The notes beneath the pieces were generated by a model. It ran no database searches and was not told the origin of the DNA. It saw only the letters and a list, made by a program, of their open reading frames with translations. This document shows, in pieces, positions 1 through 12,400 of a DNA stretch of 64,000 nt (its first letter is position 1; the number at the start of each line of letters is the position of its first letter). Both the position numbers and the translations under genes were made by a program. The stretch spans positions 1,116,001 to 1,180,000 of the forward strand of contig CAJSYZ010000003.1 of assembly GCA_910574455.1 (NCBI GenBank), read 5' to 3'. This DNA is from Trichaptum fuscoviolaceum (taxonomy: Eukaryota > Basidiomycota > Agaricomycetes > Hymenochaetales > Trichaptaceae).

Positions 1-305
1 GTTGTTGATTGCGCGCAAACAACGCGTGTACACGTGATGTCAGTGATGGCTCAGTCTCCCGCCAGTGACGGCTTCAACCTCCACTTCTTGAGATACTATA
101 GCGAAGAAATAGTAGTGAGTAAATGAGCTCTTCCTCCGAATATGATGCTGTCCCGTTTCATGATTTGCAGACCGCTCACTAACTTACAACATCCGAGAAG
201 CTACAGTATTAACACCACAAAGAAGCAAGTCCTAAAACATTTCGTGAAAGGTTCTCGCACTTCATTCAAAATGAGATACTATGCATCATGCTAGGAAGAG
301 TACTT
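1..305. other. Intergenic, downstream of family copy A
   Basis: No coding signal recognised. This is the 3' flank of the minus-strand gene that ends at 306. Confidence 0.4.
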
Positions 306-934
306 TCAACGATAGCAAAGCTTTCTATCCGCCCACAGAAACTCCTTAGCATCCAAATACCACATGGGCTCCTCCTCCATCCGTAGGAATCTCTTTAACC
401 TCTCGATCTCCGCCTTAGAAGGGAAACTACATGGCTTGCAATCTAGAAAGTTGGAAGCTATACCGATGAAGATGAAAGGCTCTTTCAACTTCCGAACACA
501 ATTAATTCGATATATGGACGCGTCCGCGACCTTGTACGATGTGAGGTCTGCTTTTTCGTTGATGTGATGAATGATGTTTGCGATGGTTTTAGACATATTG
601 ATAGCTCCGCAGATGCCGCAGTCTGGATAATTTTCATACGCCAGGAGATCATTCTCCTCTGCATATATCTCTACCCAGGAGTACGGCACTGGGTATCCGA
701 GTCGCATAACTGGAGGCTGTCGACCGCTTCCGGTCCGAGGACAAAGGAATGCAGGAAGGCTCCGCAAAGGCAATAACTGGAGGGCAGCTTTCATATCCTG
801 GCGAAGAAATGACTTTTCAGCGACCAATCTCTGGTTCATGAAATTCGATTCTTTACCTTTATTCCTTCATAGCTGCCATTTGTAGGAGGACCGAATGCTT
901 CGAGTTGCTTGTGCTTTAGCAGACTGGAAGACAT
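306..934 (-). CDS. Orphan two-exon family protein, copy A
   Basis: Function unknown; I cannot match this family to a named domain. Two exons, 934..857 and 797..306, give 189 residues; the intron (gtaaag...ccag) is phase 0. Exon 1 encodes a short leader with the family signature LEAFGPP and ends in a basic Gly-Ile-Lys. Exon 2 opens with Asp-Met-Lys and LQLLPLRSLPAFL, then PPVMRLGYPV, a variable linker, IANIIHHINEKADLTSYKV, a hydrophobic IFIGIASNF, and finally EEPMWYLDAKEFLW. The same order of blocks recurs in seven other copies in this window. No signal peptide or membrane segment is evident. The acidic linker is shorter here than in copies C, D, G and H. ATG 934 is chosen because it precedes the conserved exon-1 block and the two exons join in frame. 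Confidence 0.75.
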
Positions 935-1487
935 GTTTTCTACGGTGAGGAGCTCAGTAGCGGATATGAGGTATTGCGAGATTCGCTCTCTTTTTTTGTC
1001 TTAGGATCTTTCAACCTGGTTTATGTACATGCATCTCTACTAGCTGTGGTTTTAGATGCAAAGCGCTGCACCACTCATATTATGTCCTTAGACATGCACT
1101 TTGACTTGCTTTCAATTAATCTGGTTCCGCTTTGTCCTCTGTATAACCACGCATTGGCTTGTCCGCGCTTTGTTTTGACTCCACAAAGAACAAAGAGAGT
1201 CAAAGTTACATGAAAAGTCGACCACACATCTCATAAAGTCATAAATCGTGATGGGCTGCATATCTAGCACTAATAGTAATACCGGGACGAGTGACATTAT
1301 TTCTTAGTATGCGATCATCCGTTGGCTGTTACTCGCGAATTAAACATACCAGTGGTTCAAGACAATGAACTTGTATCTCAGTGGTATTGACTTAAGCTCT
1401 TACAGCTGATCGAATGTAAAGAGAGGAATAGTCCAGGAGTGCTATACAAATACATCGTACACAGCCGACTGTGCACTAGATTGAGGT
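935..1487. other. Intergenic, upstream of copy A and 3' of the GH85 gene
   Basis: No gene recognised. An AGTGGTTCAAG element lies at 1351-1361. It resembles half of the palindrome found before other family copies, but it is about 415 bases from the copy A start, so its relevance is doubtful. Confidence 0.35.
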
Positions 1488-3974
1488 TTAGTCCGAATCC
1501 ACAAATGCGCAATGCTCCCAAGGCATGACTTTTCCGCAGTCTGTGACACCCTGGACGTATGCGCGGAAAGGACCTTTAAGCGCCTCGGGTAACGAGCTTC
1601 GATCAAACGTGAAAGACTGCCTAAGTCCGTCATTTCCAGTCGTACCAATAAACTGGGCATCCTCGCTCGGAAATGCGCCGCTATTAGAACTCTGCGGTTG
1701 GAGATAGATGTTAAAATAAAGAAAGCGATGTTGCGAGCGATCAAGCTGCCATGCTGGTTGTGGATTGTCCGGCACAATATCTGCGTTAGTGAGCGTCGGG
1801 TTCGTCATGAAATGCAAGCAAGTATCCCATGTGATGGTCTTGATATTGGAATGTGTCACGTCCGATTGAGAGTCCACCCACAGAATGCGCGGTTCATCCT
1901 GAACAATGCCTGATGGCTTGGAAGGATAGACGCTGAGTTGTCCCAAATGAATGTTGATTTCGTAGGGTGACGACGGGTCTTCCGGGGCCGCCCCGATCAC
2001 GATCCCGACGTGCACAAGAGAGTCCTCCTCGCCCTTCGCTGTGAACCGGATGGTAGCCCTTCCCCACTCATTAACATAGTTATCAGAGGAGCCATCCGCC
2101 ACAGGACTAATCTCCATTTCTTTGCCCTCTAGCTTCACCGAGAAGCCAATGTCAATCTCTCCCGTATCACAGGACGCTTTGTAGATCAACTGGGCCTCGT
2201 ATTCCGTTCCCGGTGATGCTGAGAGCGACTGTACCGGTATCCAGAAGCAACGAAAGAAGCTTTCAGCTGATGTGTCCTTTCCGGATAACCGTATGACGGC
2301 TGATGACCCGCTGTTGAAAGCGTCGGTAAATATGAGAGAGGTAGATGCGCTTGGCAAAGGTTCATCGATAACTGTACCCTCCCATTGAACCTTAGGCCGT
2401 GGCCAGAGTTGGTCTCCAAGTGTCGTCTGCTTGTCGACATCCGTCCAGCCACGATCTTTGTGTAATACCTCTTTTCCTTGAATGAACCAGGAAAATCCTA
2501 TACCAGGACAAAATGAGGAGAAGAATGGCAGAGCACTTGGGTTCGGAGGAGGCAAGCTTGAGAAGAAGGAGCTCAGTGGTTTAAAGTCTCCGTGGGTACA
2601 GATGGGCTCCCCGCGGCGCTGTTGTGTAGCTGAAACGGCCACCTTTTCGCCTTCGATCTCCGGGCCCAGCCAAAGCCTGCGCTCATAGGACCACCATTTG
2701 TTCCAGTTCCACCCATCTTTGCTTTCTTCGCTCTCCCAGGTCCAAGCTGGCCCGAATACAGCAGCGCTGAGCCCCATGAACTCCGGATCGATATGTTCCA
2801 GCGCCTTGTAGGCGCCAAAACCGCCGTCTCCATGACAATTTCTCCCTGGCCACACGTCTACGCCAATGAAGATATCCTGTAGTGACTTCTCCGTGCCGCG
2901 GAAAAGCGATGTATCAAGGCTTAAGAAGTATTGTGCGGTCATTGGGGGGTATATGTTTGGCCAAGTGTAGTTGGTAAAAAAGGTATCCGAGGCGAGGAAG
3001 AACGGTAGGTTGCGACTGTTCAGTCTGTCTTGCCATGCTAAAGCACCGGTGACAACAATACTGTCGTACCTGTACTCTTGCGTTCAGTGCTATTCGAAGT
3101 CAATCGTTGGTTGAGACACCTCACCACATCGCCTGCGCGTGGTCCCCAATCTTGGATTTAAGCTCTTGTCTGAGGATACTGACCCAGGCTTCCAAGGCCC
3201 TTGCTTGCTCTGCACCACCTGGGAGCTTGTACTCAAAGTTCAGAAGGTACCCATCAAATCCACGGTCTCGCGCGAGATCCGCTAGTACACGAGCGTAGTA
3301 GGAGGAGACTGGCAGTGAGCCGGCTCGCATCTGGGTGACTCTGCTAGTTCTGGCGGTCGGCGTCTTTCCTAAGAGGAGACGGAGGTTCTCTTCTACGGAT
3401 TGCTCATGCTCAAAAATGCTGCAAAGAGTCAGTGGTCTTAGTTGAGTCTCTTTATGCACGGGCGTACAGTACTCCTAGCATCTTTACACCCTGTCGGTGA
3501 GCAGCATTTATCCAACCTGGTGGAGGAACCGTGACACGTTGATGCGAGAAACTACAAGCGCCTAATTAAAGCAGATCAATTAGGCCAAGGAGCATTTCTC
3601 ACTATATGAAGGTATCGCATACGTCCCAGAAATTATATGTATACGACATAGAGGCTGGTCCCTCTGTGTAACCGCCCTTTGTGCAATAATAAATTCAGAA
3701 AATGTAGTTGATATCAGTTTAGCGCTCACCTTGTAATCGTGGCAGACCTGGATGAAAGTAGTAAGCGAAAAAGAGGTCTGCAATGTTATTGCTTGGATAC
3801 CAGTAATTTGCCCTTGGCTTGCTCGTTCCTGCATCTTGGAGTGTACGGCAAGATACCATCGAGCGCATTCACGAATTTCGGTTTGGTTAGATGCTCGTCA
3901 AAGTCCGCCAAAGAGGAAAAGAATAAAGGAAGAGATGTTGACGCTTTGGGGTAGACATCCGCTTGAATGGGCAT
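1488..3974 (-). CDS. ENGASE: Endo-beta-N-acetylglucosaminidase, GH85 (ENGase)
   Basis: Predicted to cleave the chitobiose core of N-glycans, releasing free glycans from glycoproteins; family members are usually cytosolic, and no signal peptide is seen. Six exons (3974..3801, 3747..3730, 3676..3603, 3551..3468, 3418..3125, 3069..1488) join in frame to 741 residues. The 18-base exon 2 encodes VCHDYK, running on into GGYTEG. Family landmarks in order: LDGILPYTPR, VCHDYKGGYTEG, NFWDVCDTFIYFSH, PPPGWINAAHR, then the catalytic block GFDGYLLNFE with the Asn/Glu pair at about residues 177 and 179 (the oxazoline-mechanism residues of GH85), GALAWQDRLN, and DIFIGVDVWPGRNCHGDGG. The C-terminal 350 residues are beta-rich, as in other ENGases. 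The exon 4 donor is inferred (gtacgc), because it is the one that keeps the frame into IFEHEQ. Confidence 0.93.
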
Positions 3975-4171
3975 AGTTAGTTTTTTCGACGTCGTTAATG
4001 CTACAAATTATGTCGAGAACTTGGTGATTCAGGTCACAGTAAGAGTTGAACCCGCGCATATTCGTTCGGGTCAGCTTCCAAATTAGTACAAAAAACAAAC
4101 AAGACATAACTTGACGCGAATGGTAAGCTGTCCGCCTGGTCTTTCCTTTCCTTTTGACCACCACCATCTCT
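3975..4171. promoter_or_regulatory. Divergent promoter region, ENGase / HRP1
   Basis: The 197 bases between the ATGs of two divergently transcribed genes must hold both 5' UTRs and promoters. No individual element was identified. Confidence 0.45.
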
Positions 4172-6102
4172 ATGACGGACCTCGACGCAGATCTTTATGG
4201 CGGTATGTCTTTTGTTACAGATAATGGACGGACTTCCTTACATAATGCGTAGACTTGTATGGTGACGACAATGAGTTTGTTGTCCCCACTGAATCGACAA
4301 AAGAAGACTCGACAAAATACGACGAGCCGAGTGGCGAGGTGTCGCCCCCTCCAGCACCAATACCTACCATAGCACATTTGGCATCGTCAACTTCATCAAA
4401 GCCTTCTCCTCCACCAGCGAAGCCAGCGACTGTCTATGAGCAGCTCAAGTCGCCATCGTCCATATCTAATGAAAATGCTCCGCAGCCTATACAAGCGTAC
4501 AATTCTACTAATCAGGATTATCCGCAGCGGAATAATGACTCCTATCGGTCTTTGCACAATGATGCATACCAGCAGCAAATGGACCCTACCTTGTCAATAG
4601 TTGACCGCCATGTGAGACCGTCGGAAATGAAGGAAGAAGGGTGAGTGGGCTTTCTCTTGGGCATCGGTGGGAACTCGTTGTGGTTGCGAGAGGATGTTGG
4701 CGGGACAATGCGTTACTCTTTCCGTTTCTTGGCCGGCAGACTTTGTGAGCGTGGTACTAGCATCATAGCTTCGGAATACTCTAGGCTAGGCTAGCTAGAT
4801 GTGGACACGTATTACAAGTCTGCTCAGCAGACTCTATCCTTCATCTACCATCTACGTTAAAGTAGCAAGAGACTCATGTCGTTGGCTCAGGAAAATGTTT
4901 ATTGGCGGTTTAAACTGGGATACTACAGATGGTAGCTAGATAATTTCTCTTATATATCGTACGAGAATGGTAGCGCTAAACTCGTTTATGTAGAGGGCCT
5001 TAGAAAGTACTTCGAACAGTTCGGAAAAGTCGAAGCGTGTACTATAATGAGAGATGGAACTGGACGGTCTCGATGCTTTGCATTCTTGACTTTCGAAGAC
5101 GCGGCGTCTGTGAATGCTGTTATGGTCCGAGAACATTATCTCGACGGTAAAATTGCAAGTAGAGTACCTTTATCTCTACGGTTCATAATACTAAATGGTA
5201 GATCGTAACCTTATACTTAGATTGATCCTAAACGAGCTATCCCAAGACAAGAACATCAGCGTGCCCAGAAATTATTCATTGGTGGCCTCGCTGCTACAGT
5301 GACTTCTGAGTCAATGCGAGAGTTCTTCTCGCAATACGGAAAGGTCATAGATTCAACAGTCATGCTTGACCGTGAAACCGGCAGAAGCAAAGGCTTCGGA
5401 TTTGTTTCCTTTGAGAATGCGAACGTTGATCCTATTCTTGGGTTTGGGAAACTCGAGATCGATGGAAAATTGGTATGCTATTTTCGTCTCGAAGGACGTT
5501 TCAGCGCTAATCGATATCGTTAGATCGACGTAAAGCTCGCTCAGCCTCGTCATCAACGTGATGGAGGCGATGGCGGTGGGTACGAAAAACAAGGCTATGG
5601 TGTTCAAGGTCAGGCAAGCAATAACTTCAGCGGTAGCGTTCAAGGGGCCACTACAACTGGTGCCAGTCCTGCGCCAGCTCAGGGTAATACACCGTTTGAT
5701 CCGCAAGCTCTCGCAGCACTGTACACTCGCATGTTCCAACAATTCGGAGGTGCGGCTGGCATGGGCGGCATGGGCGGTATGGGCGGTATGGGCGGTATGG
5801 GTGGTATGGGAGGCATGGGCATGATGGGCGGCGGAGGAATGGGTGCTGGCGCAGGCTTTGGTGGAGGACCTAACATGTCCCGTATGGGTGGAGGCATGCC
5901 AGGTGGAATGGGCATGGGCATGGGTGCATCAGGTCCAATGGGTCGGGGCGGGATGGCAGGCGGCTCTCAGGGAGCTATGATGGGTGGAGGGCCAGTAAAT
6001 GCCCCTCGAGGACCTCGTGGTGCTCCTACTGGACCGCACGCAGGGGTTGGTCCTCAGAGATCTAACCAGCGCGGTCATGGCTATCATCCATACTCTCGAT
6101 GA
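4172..6102 (+). CDS. HRP1: HRP1/Nab4-type RNA-binding protein
   Basis: Homologue of yeast Hrp1, the cleavage factor IB subunit that binds the polyadenylation efficiency element and shuttles between nucleus and cytoplasm. Six exons (4172..4202, 4253..4640, 4891..4931, 4994..5154, 5221..5472, 5524..6102) give 483 residues. The N-terminus is Ser/Pro-rich and disordered. RRM1 has RNP2 KMFIGGLNW and RNP1-like RCFAFLTF. The linker DGKIIDPKRAIPR is the Hrp1 inter-RRM signature. RRM2 has KLFIGGL and KGFGFVSF. The C-terminus is a long Gly/Met/Arg-rich tail ending in a basic RGG-like stretch. Intron 4 (5155..5220) appears to use a GC donor (gcaagt), since that alone gives Lys-Ile-Ile-Asp-Pro across the junction. 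It lies divergent to the ENGase gene, with 197 bases between the ATGs. Confidence 0.93.
5758..5835 (+). repeat. Gly-Gly-Met coding repeat inside HRP1
   Basis: Nine-base units (ggc atg ggc and variants) are repeated in tandem, encoding about eight GlyGlyMet triplets. The antisense strand reads as a proline-rich open frame, which is a shadow of this repeat. Low-complexity tails of this kind are typical of hnRNP proteins. Confidence 0.8.
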
Positions 6103-6445
6103 ATTTTACTGAAATGAATGATTCTGCATCTTACTATGTAGCACGTATTGTAGCTAGTATTGTTTGACAATTACGGTTCTTTAGATACTTACTTCATCCA
6201 CACTTCATCAAAATTCTGATAGGCCTCACTCTACTATATGTAATGTTGTATTGTTCTCATGCGAGTATGTTAAATCACCACTCTTACCCAGGCTCTTATG
6301 TTATTGTCTTACTACGTTAGAATAGTAAAGTAGTTATTTGAGATAATTACAGTTAAAAGTACAATATCAAGTAACAACTGTTGCTTTCGCAAACTGAAAG
6401 AGAAGAACACAAGCAATGTCAAAATACAGCAAACAAAAAGTGATC
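6103..6445. other. Convergent 3' flanks, HRP1 and coiled-coil gene
   Basis: AT-rich, with no coding signal. The two neighbouring genes converge here, so this is probably 3' UTR from both. Confidence 0.4.
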
Positions 6446-9400
6446 CTATTCTATCGACGCTACGGAGTCTGGAACTAGAGTAACAGACTTGCTCACATCA
6501 GGGCCCCAGAAGGGACCATGTTCTGTTCGACAATGAGCAAAGAAATGGTTCGGATCTTTCCAAGAATCGAAGTCCAACGCATTTCGAGCGTTTGAGTGCT
6601 TCACAACATTTTCAAGCCTGGAAAAATGATTCGTCATTTCGCTCAATTCCAAGCTCTAAGAAAGCCGTACGCACGAGCAAAGACCACAAATGAAGTAAAC
6701 CTTATCGGGTGCTTTCCAGGACATAAACTCCGCGAATATCCTTGCGTACTCCCTATTCTCGACGTGATTTCCCTGATATTGCTAAATTGCCATTCAGCAT
6801 ATTGTTTAATATAAGAACAAGAAAGGGCCCACATCAAGTAAGGTAGGATATCCGATGACTCGTTGTTCAGCATCGTGGCGGAATGCACTTTTATGTTTGG
6901 CCATGCAGTGCTTCCAAAAGGTATCAGAATGCCAAAAGGGATCAAAATCAAGCGGAGAGTTTTTAACGCCGTCTCTGACGCTGTCCTCGAGCCTGACTAG
7001 GAGTAAGAATATCGTAAAGAAAGACATTAATTGACTTTACATACCTGCAAAATCCACACAGAAACCGAGAGGTGGCTGTTTCTTTCCAAGAAGCTAACCT
7101 CGCGAGTCGGCCCCAGACTGCCCAAACAATAGGACCAAGGGTGAAGTCATTGGGGTAAGACTCAAACAACGTTGGTCTCTTATATCCAGCTACTTCAGAT
7201 CCCTGGACGATTGGTGGTACGGATTTTTCTCTTAGTATGAGAATTGGCGGATTGTCAGTTTCTGTTTGACCTTCAGGCAGTTTGTCTTCGTTGGTACCCG
7301 TTCTACGCCGTCGCGAGCGATATGTAGCACTCCGCGTTACTCTCCCCTCTTTACGTTTTCTCTTTGCTGCACCTGAATTCTGTGTTTTACCATCTGCATC
7401 CAGATTTTCAAGGGCTGTTGGTGACTCAGCAGCTGATAGCGATTGAAGATGTAGTCGTTAGTCACATTCGCTGATGTAACACTCGCTAAACAACATACCT
7501 CTTTGTTCCCTGACGGTCAAGTCTATGAAGGGACTGCCTTGATCCTCTTCGACGTCATTGTCAAAGTCGAGAGGTATGGCAGTGTCTGCTGATGTGCCAA
7601 GATTCTCAGGGCGGGATGAGGAGCTAGCTTCCAAATTATTCAACATTGAGCGATCCGCGGTTGCTGGGTGCAACGTGAGACCGGGCTGTGCTGTGGGACT
7701 GGCTGTCGTTGGTGTGCTAGATTCAATACTTGGCCATGTTGCTCGCGCAAATCTCGCCCGCTTCGATGGCCGATCCACACCTTCCGTGGAAAGTGCATTC
7801 AAAGGTATTGTGTTAGCAGGCGGCGAAGAAGAAGGAGTACTACCCGAAAAGCTCATATGGGGAACCGGCCTATCTGGGGAATGCAGTGGTGAGTTTGTCG
7901 GGAGACCGTATATAGCTGCCATCTACAGACTGATTAGTATATATATCAGTAGACTCAAGGCACAGGTGCTCTTACGCGTTGACGGGCAGCTTCTTGCCGT
8001 TCTATGAGCCCCTGAGCCCTGAGTAGAGCCTTTCTTCTGAATTAGAAGAATGTTACTTCACAGCATCTGAGACGACATACGGATTTTTCGCTCCTGAGGT
8101 CAGCAAGTACTACAAAGATATTGTTAAATTGCAACTTTCACGCGTAGTTAGGGATAAGTTTACGTTTTTCATTCTGCTGCTCCGCGGACTTCAATCGCTA
8201 CGGAAAATGATTGATCATGGTCAGAGTTGATACACAATAGAGCCGTATGGTGCACTCACAGCCTCTGCAACTACGAGTTGGTCTTGAACTGTTAAGGATA
8301 TTAGTATAAGTGCTAACAAAACAAGCACCGGTCCCAAGAATGCTCACGCTTGCGCTGCTTCTGGACGCTCTCCTCTCGAATCTATAAGAGGAATTAGCGA
8401 TAAACACTTGAGCTGTTATCCCTCGTGTGTGTACCTTTTGTGCGTCTTCAGCACATAAGGTGAGTTGGTCTTTGTTTGATAAAGAGGCGGAAATGCTTAC
8501 CGCCTGCTTGACTCGCCACTGCATCCGCAAGGCCCAAGCGAAGTTTCTCGTTCTCCTTCATAGCTACACAGTACTCGATAAGAAATAACTCATTAAACTA
8601 AATAGTTTCTACCTTCATGAAATTGTTTCACGGCTTCCATCAAACCCTTTTTGACCTGATCAATCTCAGAGTTATCTGGGACAAAGATGTCAGACAACGT
8701 CAGTTATCTTCTAAATTTTCGCCAAAAAAGGTACCCACAGGTTGTTCTATCGGCTGTGGATTTCGCAAGAGTCTACGTTTCGGTGGTCAGTTAAATACTT
8801 CAGGCCAATTTAATCCCACATTACCTGTCGAAGAACCTCGACGTCTTGTAGTTTGTACGTTAGAGAGCAGACAATGTCTGATCATGTTATCAAACAGCTT
8901 ACTTTCTGACAATGACGTTTTGGTCTGATCCAATTCCTAACGAACACAAAATTAGGTCATGCATATAAAGAAATATTTATTGAATACCTTCTTCATTGCT
9001 TCCAAAGAATTAGAAGCTGCGATGGTTTCTCTCATTAATTTTTCATCAATCCTCTTCCACATGAACTCACATTCAAGTAAGAGTTTGTCCTTCGCGCTCA
9101 GATCCGCATTGGCATGACGCAATTCCTCTTTCACTGCAGATGCCATCAGAGAGAGTGAGAGAGAAGAAGAAGCTGACGAGGAAGTGTTCACGCACCGAGG
9201 TTCTTCTCTTCCTGCATCTTTTCATATTGCTAGACGATCCAATCAGCCTTTAATCAAAAAGGGTAGCACTGAAAGCTATCTTGCATACCTTCTGCTTGAT
9301 GCTTAAAGCATTCTCCACTACACGATATAGCGTTAAAATTATACAACTAGAGAATGACAGAACACGAACGTTTCTCAATATTCAACTGTCTCGCTTCTAG

Positions 9401-12400
9401 ATCCTACAGCAAAGGTTGATCCATTAAGGCTAAATTTGTTTGACTGAAATCACGTACGGCTCGAAGAGTCTCCGACTGCTTCCTCACTAAATAAACACAT
9501 CAACGACCTCCATAGGTATGAGTATCTCAACTAGAATAACATACATTCATCACGATGGTTTTCGGAATCCTCGATAGCCTAACGGTACCCGTTGATTTAT
9601 GTGTTCATGTAGTGTGAAGAATGTAACAATACCTTCGACAGCTTTCGGAGCTCATCCGCTGCTGTGTAACCATTGTTATCAGAGGATCGAAGTCATTCAT
9701 CGGAGAAATTGCTATAACAAACCTTTTCGAGACTTTTCCTCCGCCTCTCGCACTCTCTATGATGCATAAGCAAAAGCTGCGTGAATTTGTTCCAGATAAA
9801 CTTACTTTCTGTAGTCCATCTTTACCTGAGGTAGCTAGGGGAAAAGTTAGTCGTTATCTCAAAGAACTGAAAAGAACAAGCTAACCTCGTGCAAGGTCAG
9901 ATTTGGCATTTGTCAACGCCTTCAAGTAAAGTCAGATTCCTGCAATAAGTTTGAAATTATGCACGTACTCTATTCGTTTTTTCTAAGTCCTCGATACCTT
10001 GCTATAGCTTAACAAGGGTATTATGGTCATCAACCCACAACGTGTACTCACTTTGAACATGTCGACTACGCAAATTATGAAGTTCCTAGAGAAGTGCAAA
10101 CCGAGTAGGTGGCTTTAGTCGTTAGATTACTATGGTAAGGACCTAAATGCCTTACAGCCCGAATCCCTTCAGTTTCTAGCCGATGTTCTTCAGTAGCTGT
10201 GGAGGAGATGAGTAATAAAGCCATGTACAGTCAAGTCAAATTTGTGCACCTTTCGTATGTTGTACAAGCAACTCATCCAACGTCTGACACATTGTCAAGA
10301 TATGTGCATGTTTACAACGAGCCGGAAAACTCTTACCTTGCGTAGTTCACTGGCTTCCAATCTCACTTCAGAAATAAATTGAACGATCGATATCTCTGAG
10401 TATTCATAAACAATACGTACCACCCTGATGTTCATTCTGGAGAGAAACGTATGCCTAAATGGCGCGTTAATCGGAGTGAACGTCTATCCATCATCACCCG
10501 CTTACCTGAGTTACTGTGATTGCATTGGCTTTCACTTTATTCATAGTTAGAGAAGAGCATTTATGTAGATGGATATGAACTTACGCGCGTCATGTTCTGC
10601 TTTCTCTTTACTCAAATCCTGCAAAAGCTGAGTCAAAGGTTGGGATGCTCGGAGTTCATCGTGCGTACCGTTCGTAGATTCTCGTTTTCCTTCAGTGCTG
10701 ATGAAACCCGACAGTCAGGCGGTGTTCTGGATCATACTGATAACTTCGGTTCTTACCTTGATCTACTTTGAGTTGAACTTCCTTGACGACCTGTGAACTC
10801 TTATCAGGATAAATCTCCAATCCTCGTTTCTAATGATACAAACATTAGTGTTTAAGCGAAGTTCTTCTTCTCCTATAGTCTTCGGTTAGTACGTGTCGTT
10901 TAATGTCATTTTATACGTACTTTCCGCCACGCGTTTATTAGCTTCGTTTAAGAGCTACAAAAGTTGTGGAGTTAATCGTTGTCTAGCTTACATTACGTTA
11001 CGCTCACTGATTTGAGTTGTTCGGCATCCATGGAAACTGCAACCAAGAGTTGAACGGTGATATATTCCTACTAGTTTATCAAAATATATGAGACACTCAC
11101 CAACGTCACGCTCCTTCTCAAGTGAGGTGATTTGAGATTTCACTAAAGCGAGTTCACTGAGATAGGAGCGCCTTGAAGGACAATGGGTAACTACCTTCCG
11201 CTAATTGCTGTTCGAGACTCTTGCGAGCTGATTCAGCCTGTTGCGAAGAATTATTAACTAAGGTCAAGTAGCTGTAGTAAAGCAAATGTTACTAACAGAA
11301 CGAACGTCGGCTTGAGCTTAATTTCAAAGTAAATCAGCTTTTAAGCTCGGTTTGAGATTCAGTATGCCCACCAGAGTCACGTTCTATCTTCACTGCGGAT
11401 AAATCTGCGGACACTAATGCGAAGAACACTTAGTATGATTGTAAGCCATGAACTAAGAGATCTTACAGAGCTCAACATGCACTTTCAGTTCTTGCAGCTC
11501 TCTTGCCTTAATCTCAAGATCCTATTATAGAAGTAATGAATGACTTTCTAATATGACACTGCTGATGACGTACGGCTTGGATTTCATTCGACAGTTTTTG
11601 CATGCTTTCCTTTTCAGAAAGAACTTTTGGAAATAGATCAATTATGGGGATCCACGTATGGAATACTGAACTTACTTCTGTCCCGTGCAATCTCGACTTC
11701 GGTAAGCGAGGTTTTCACTATGACGAACAGCTTTGTTAGTAGCCCACACATGGAAGATAGCCACACAAACATCTTTCAGCTTCGTTCCGTAGGTCAGAAA
11801 TAACGTTCTCATCAGTCTAAAGGATTGTGAGATTTCTTCATGTAGGGTAAGACGTATGCCCATACAGCTTCAACTAGGCGTTTGTGCGCTTCCTCCACTA
11901 CGTTATGGGTCAGCATCGGAGGCGGGAAAGGTATCCGAATACTCAACGTGTTGCGAACCGATCTTGAGCCTCATTGTGTGCCTAGTAGAAAGAAAAGAAT
12001 CACTGTTAACACAAATTGGTTTCGAGGTTGAATAACGAGATAGTCACTTGTTCAAGTCTTTCGTACATGGAAGCGGCTGTGGTTTTTAATTATCAGCTAT
12101 TGGAATTTCAGCTCACGTTAGAACGTACAACGAGCTGCGTGTTCCTCTGCATTCTCCCGGGCCTTTCAATATCGTTAGAGCAGACATGGTAGACTAAAAC
12201 GCGAAACCTACTGCGTCAGTGGCTTGTAGTCGTTCTCTTACTGCAAAAAGTTAAGCAGGATATGTTATGAATTCATATATTGCCTACATATTGCCAAGTT
12301 GTTCTCCGCGACAGCCAGAGCCTGAAAGGATATCGTGTCAGTCTAGAAAGTATCCATGAGCCACACTTCCTACGAACCGACTCCATCTCCTGGAAGTGGA

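Noticed and set aside
5679..5921. Proline-rich open frame on the minus strand
   Set aside because: It is the antisense reading of the Gly-Gly-Met repeat in HRP1.
11672..11863. Separate 63-residue open frame on the minus strand
   Set aside because: It runs through two introns and parts of exons of the coiled-coil gene in mixed frames; the spliced model explains the sequence better.
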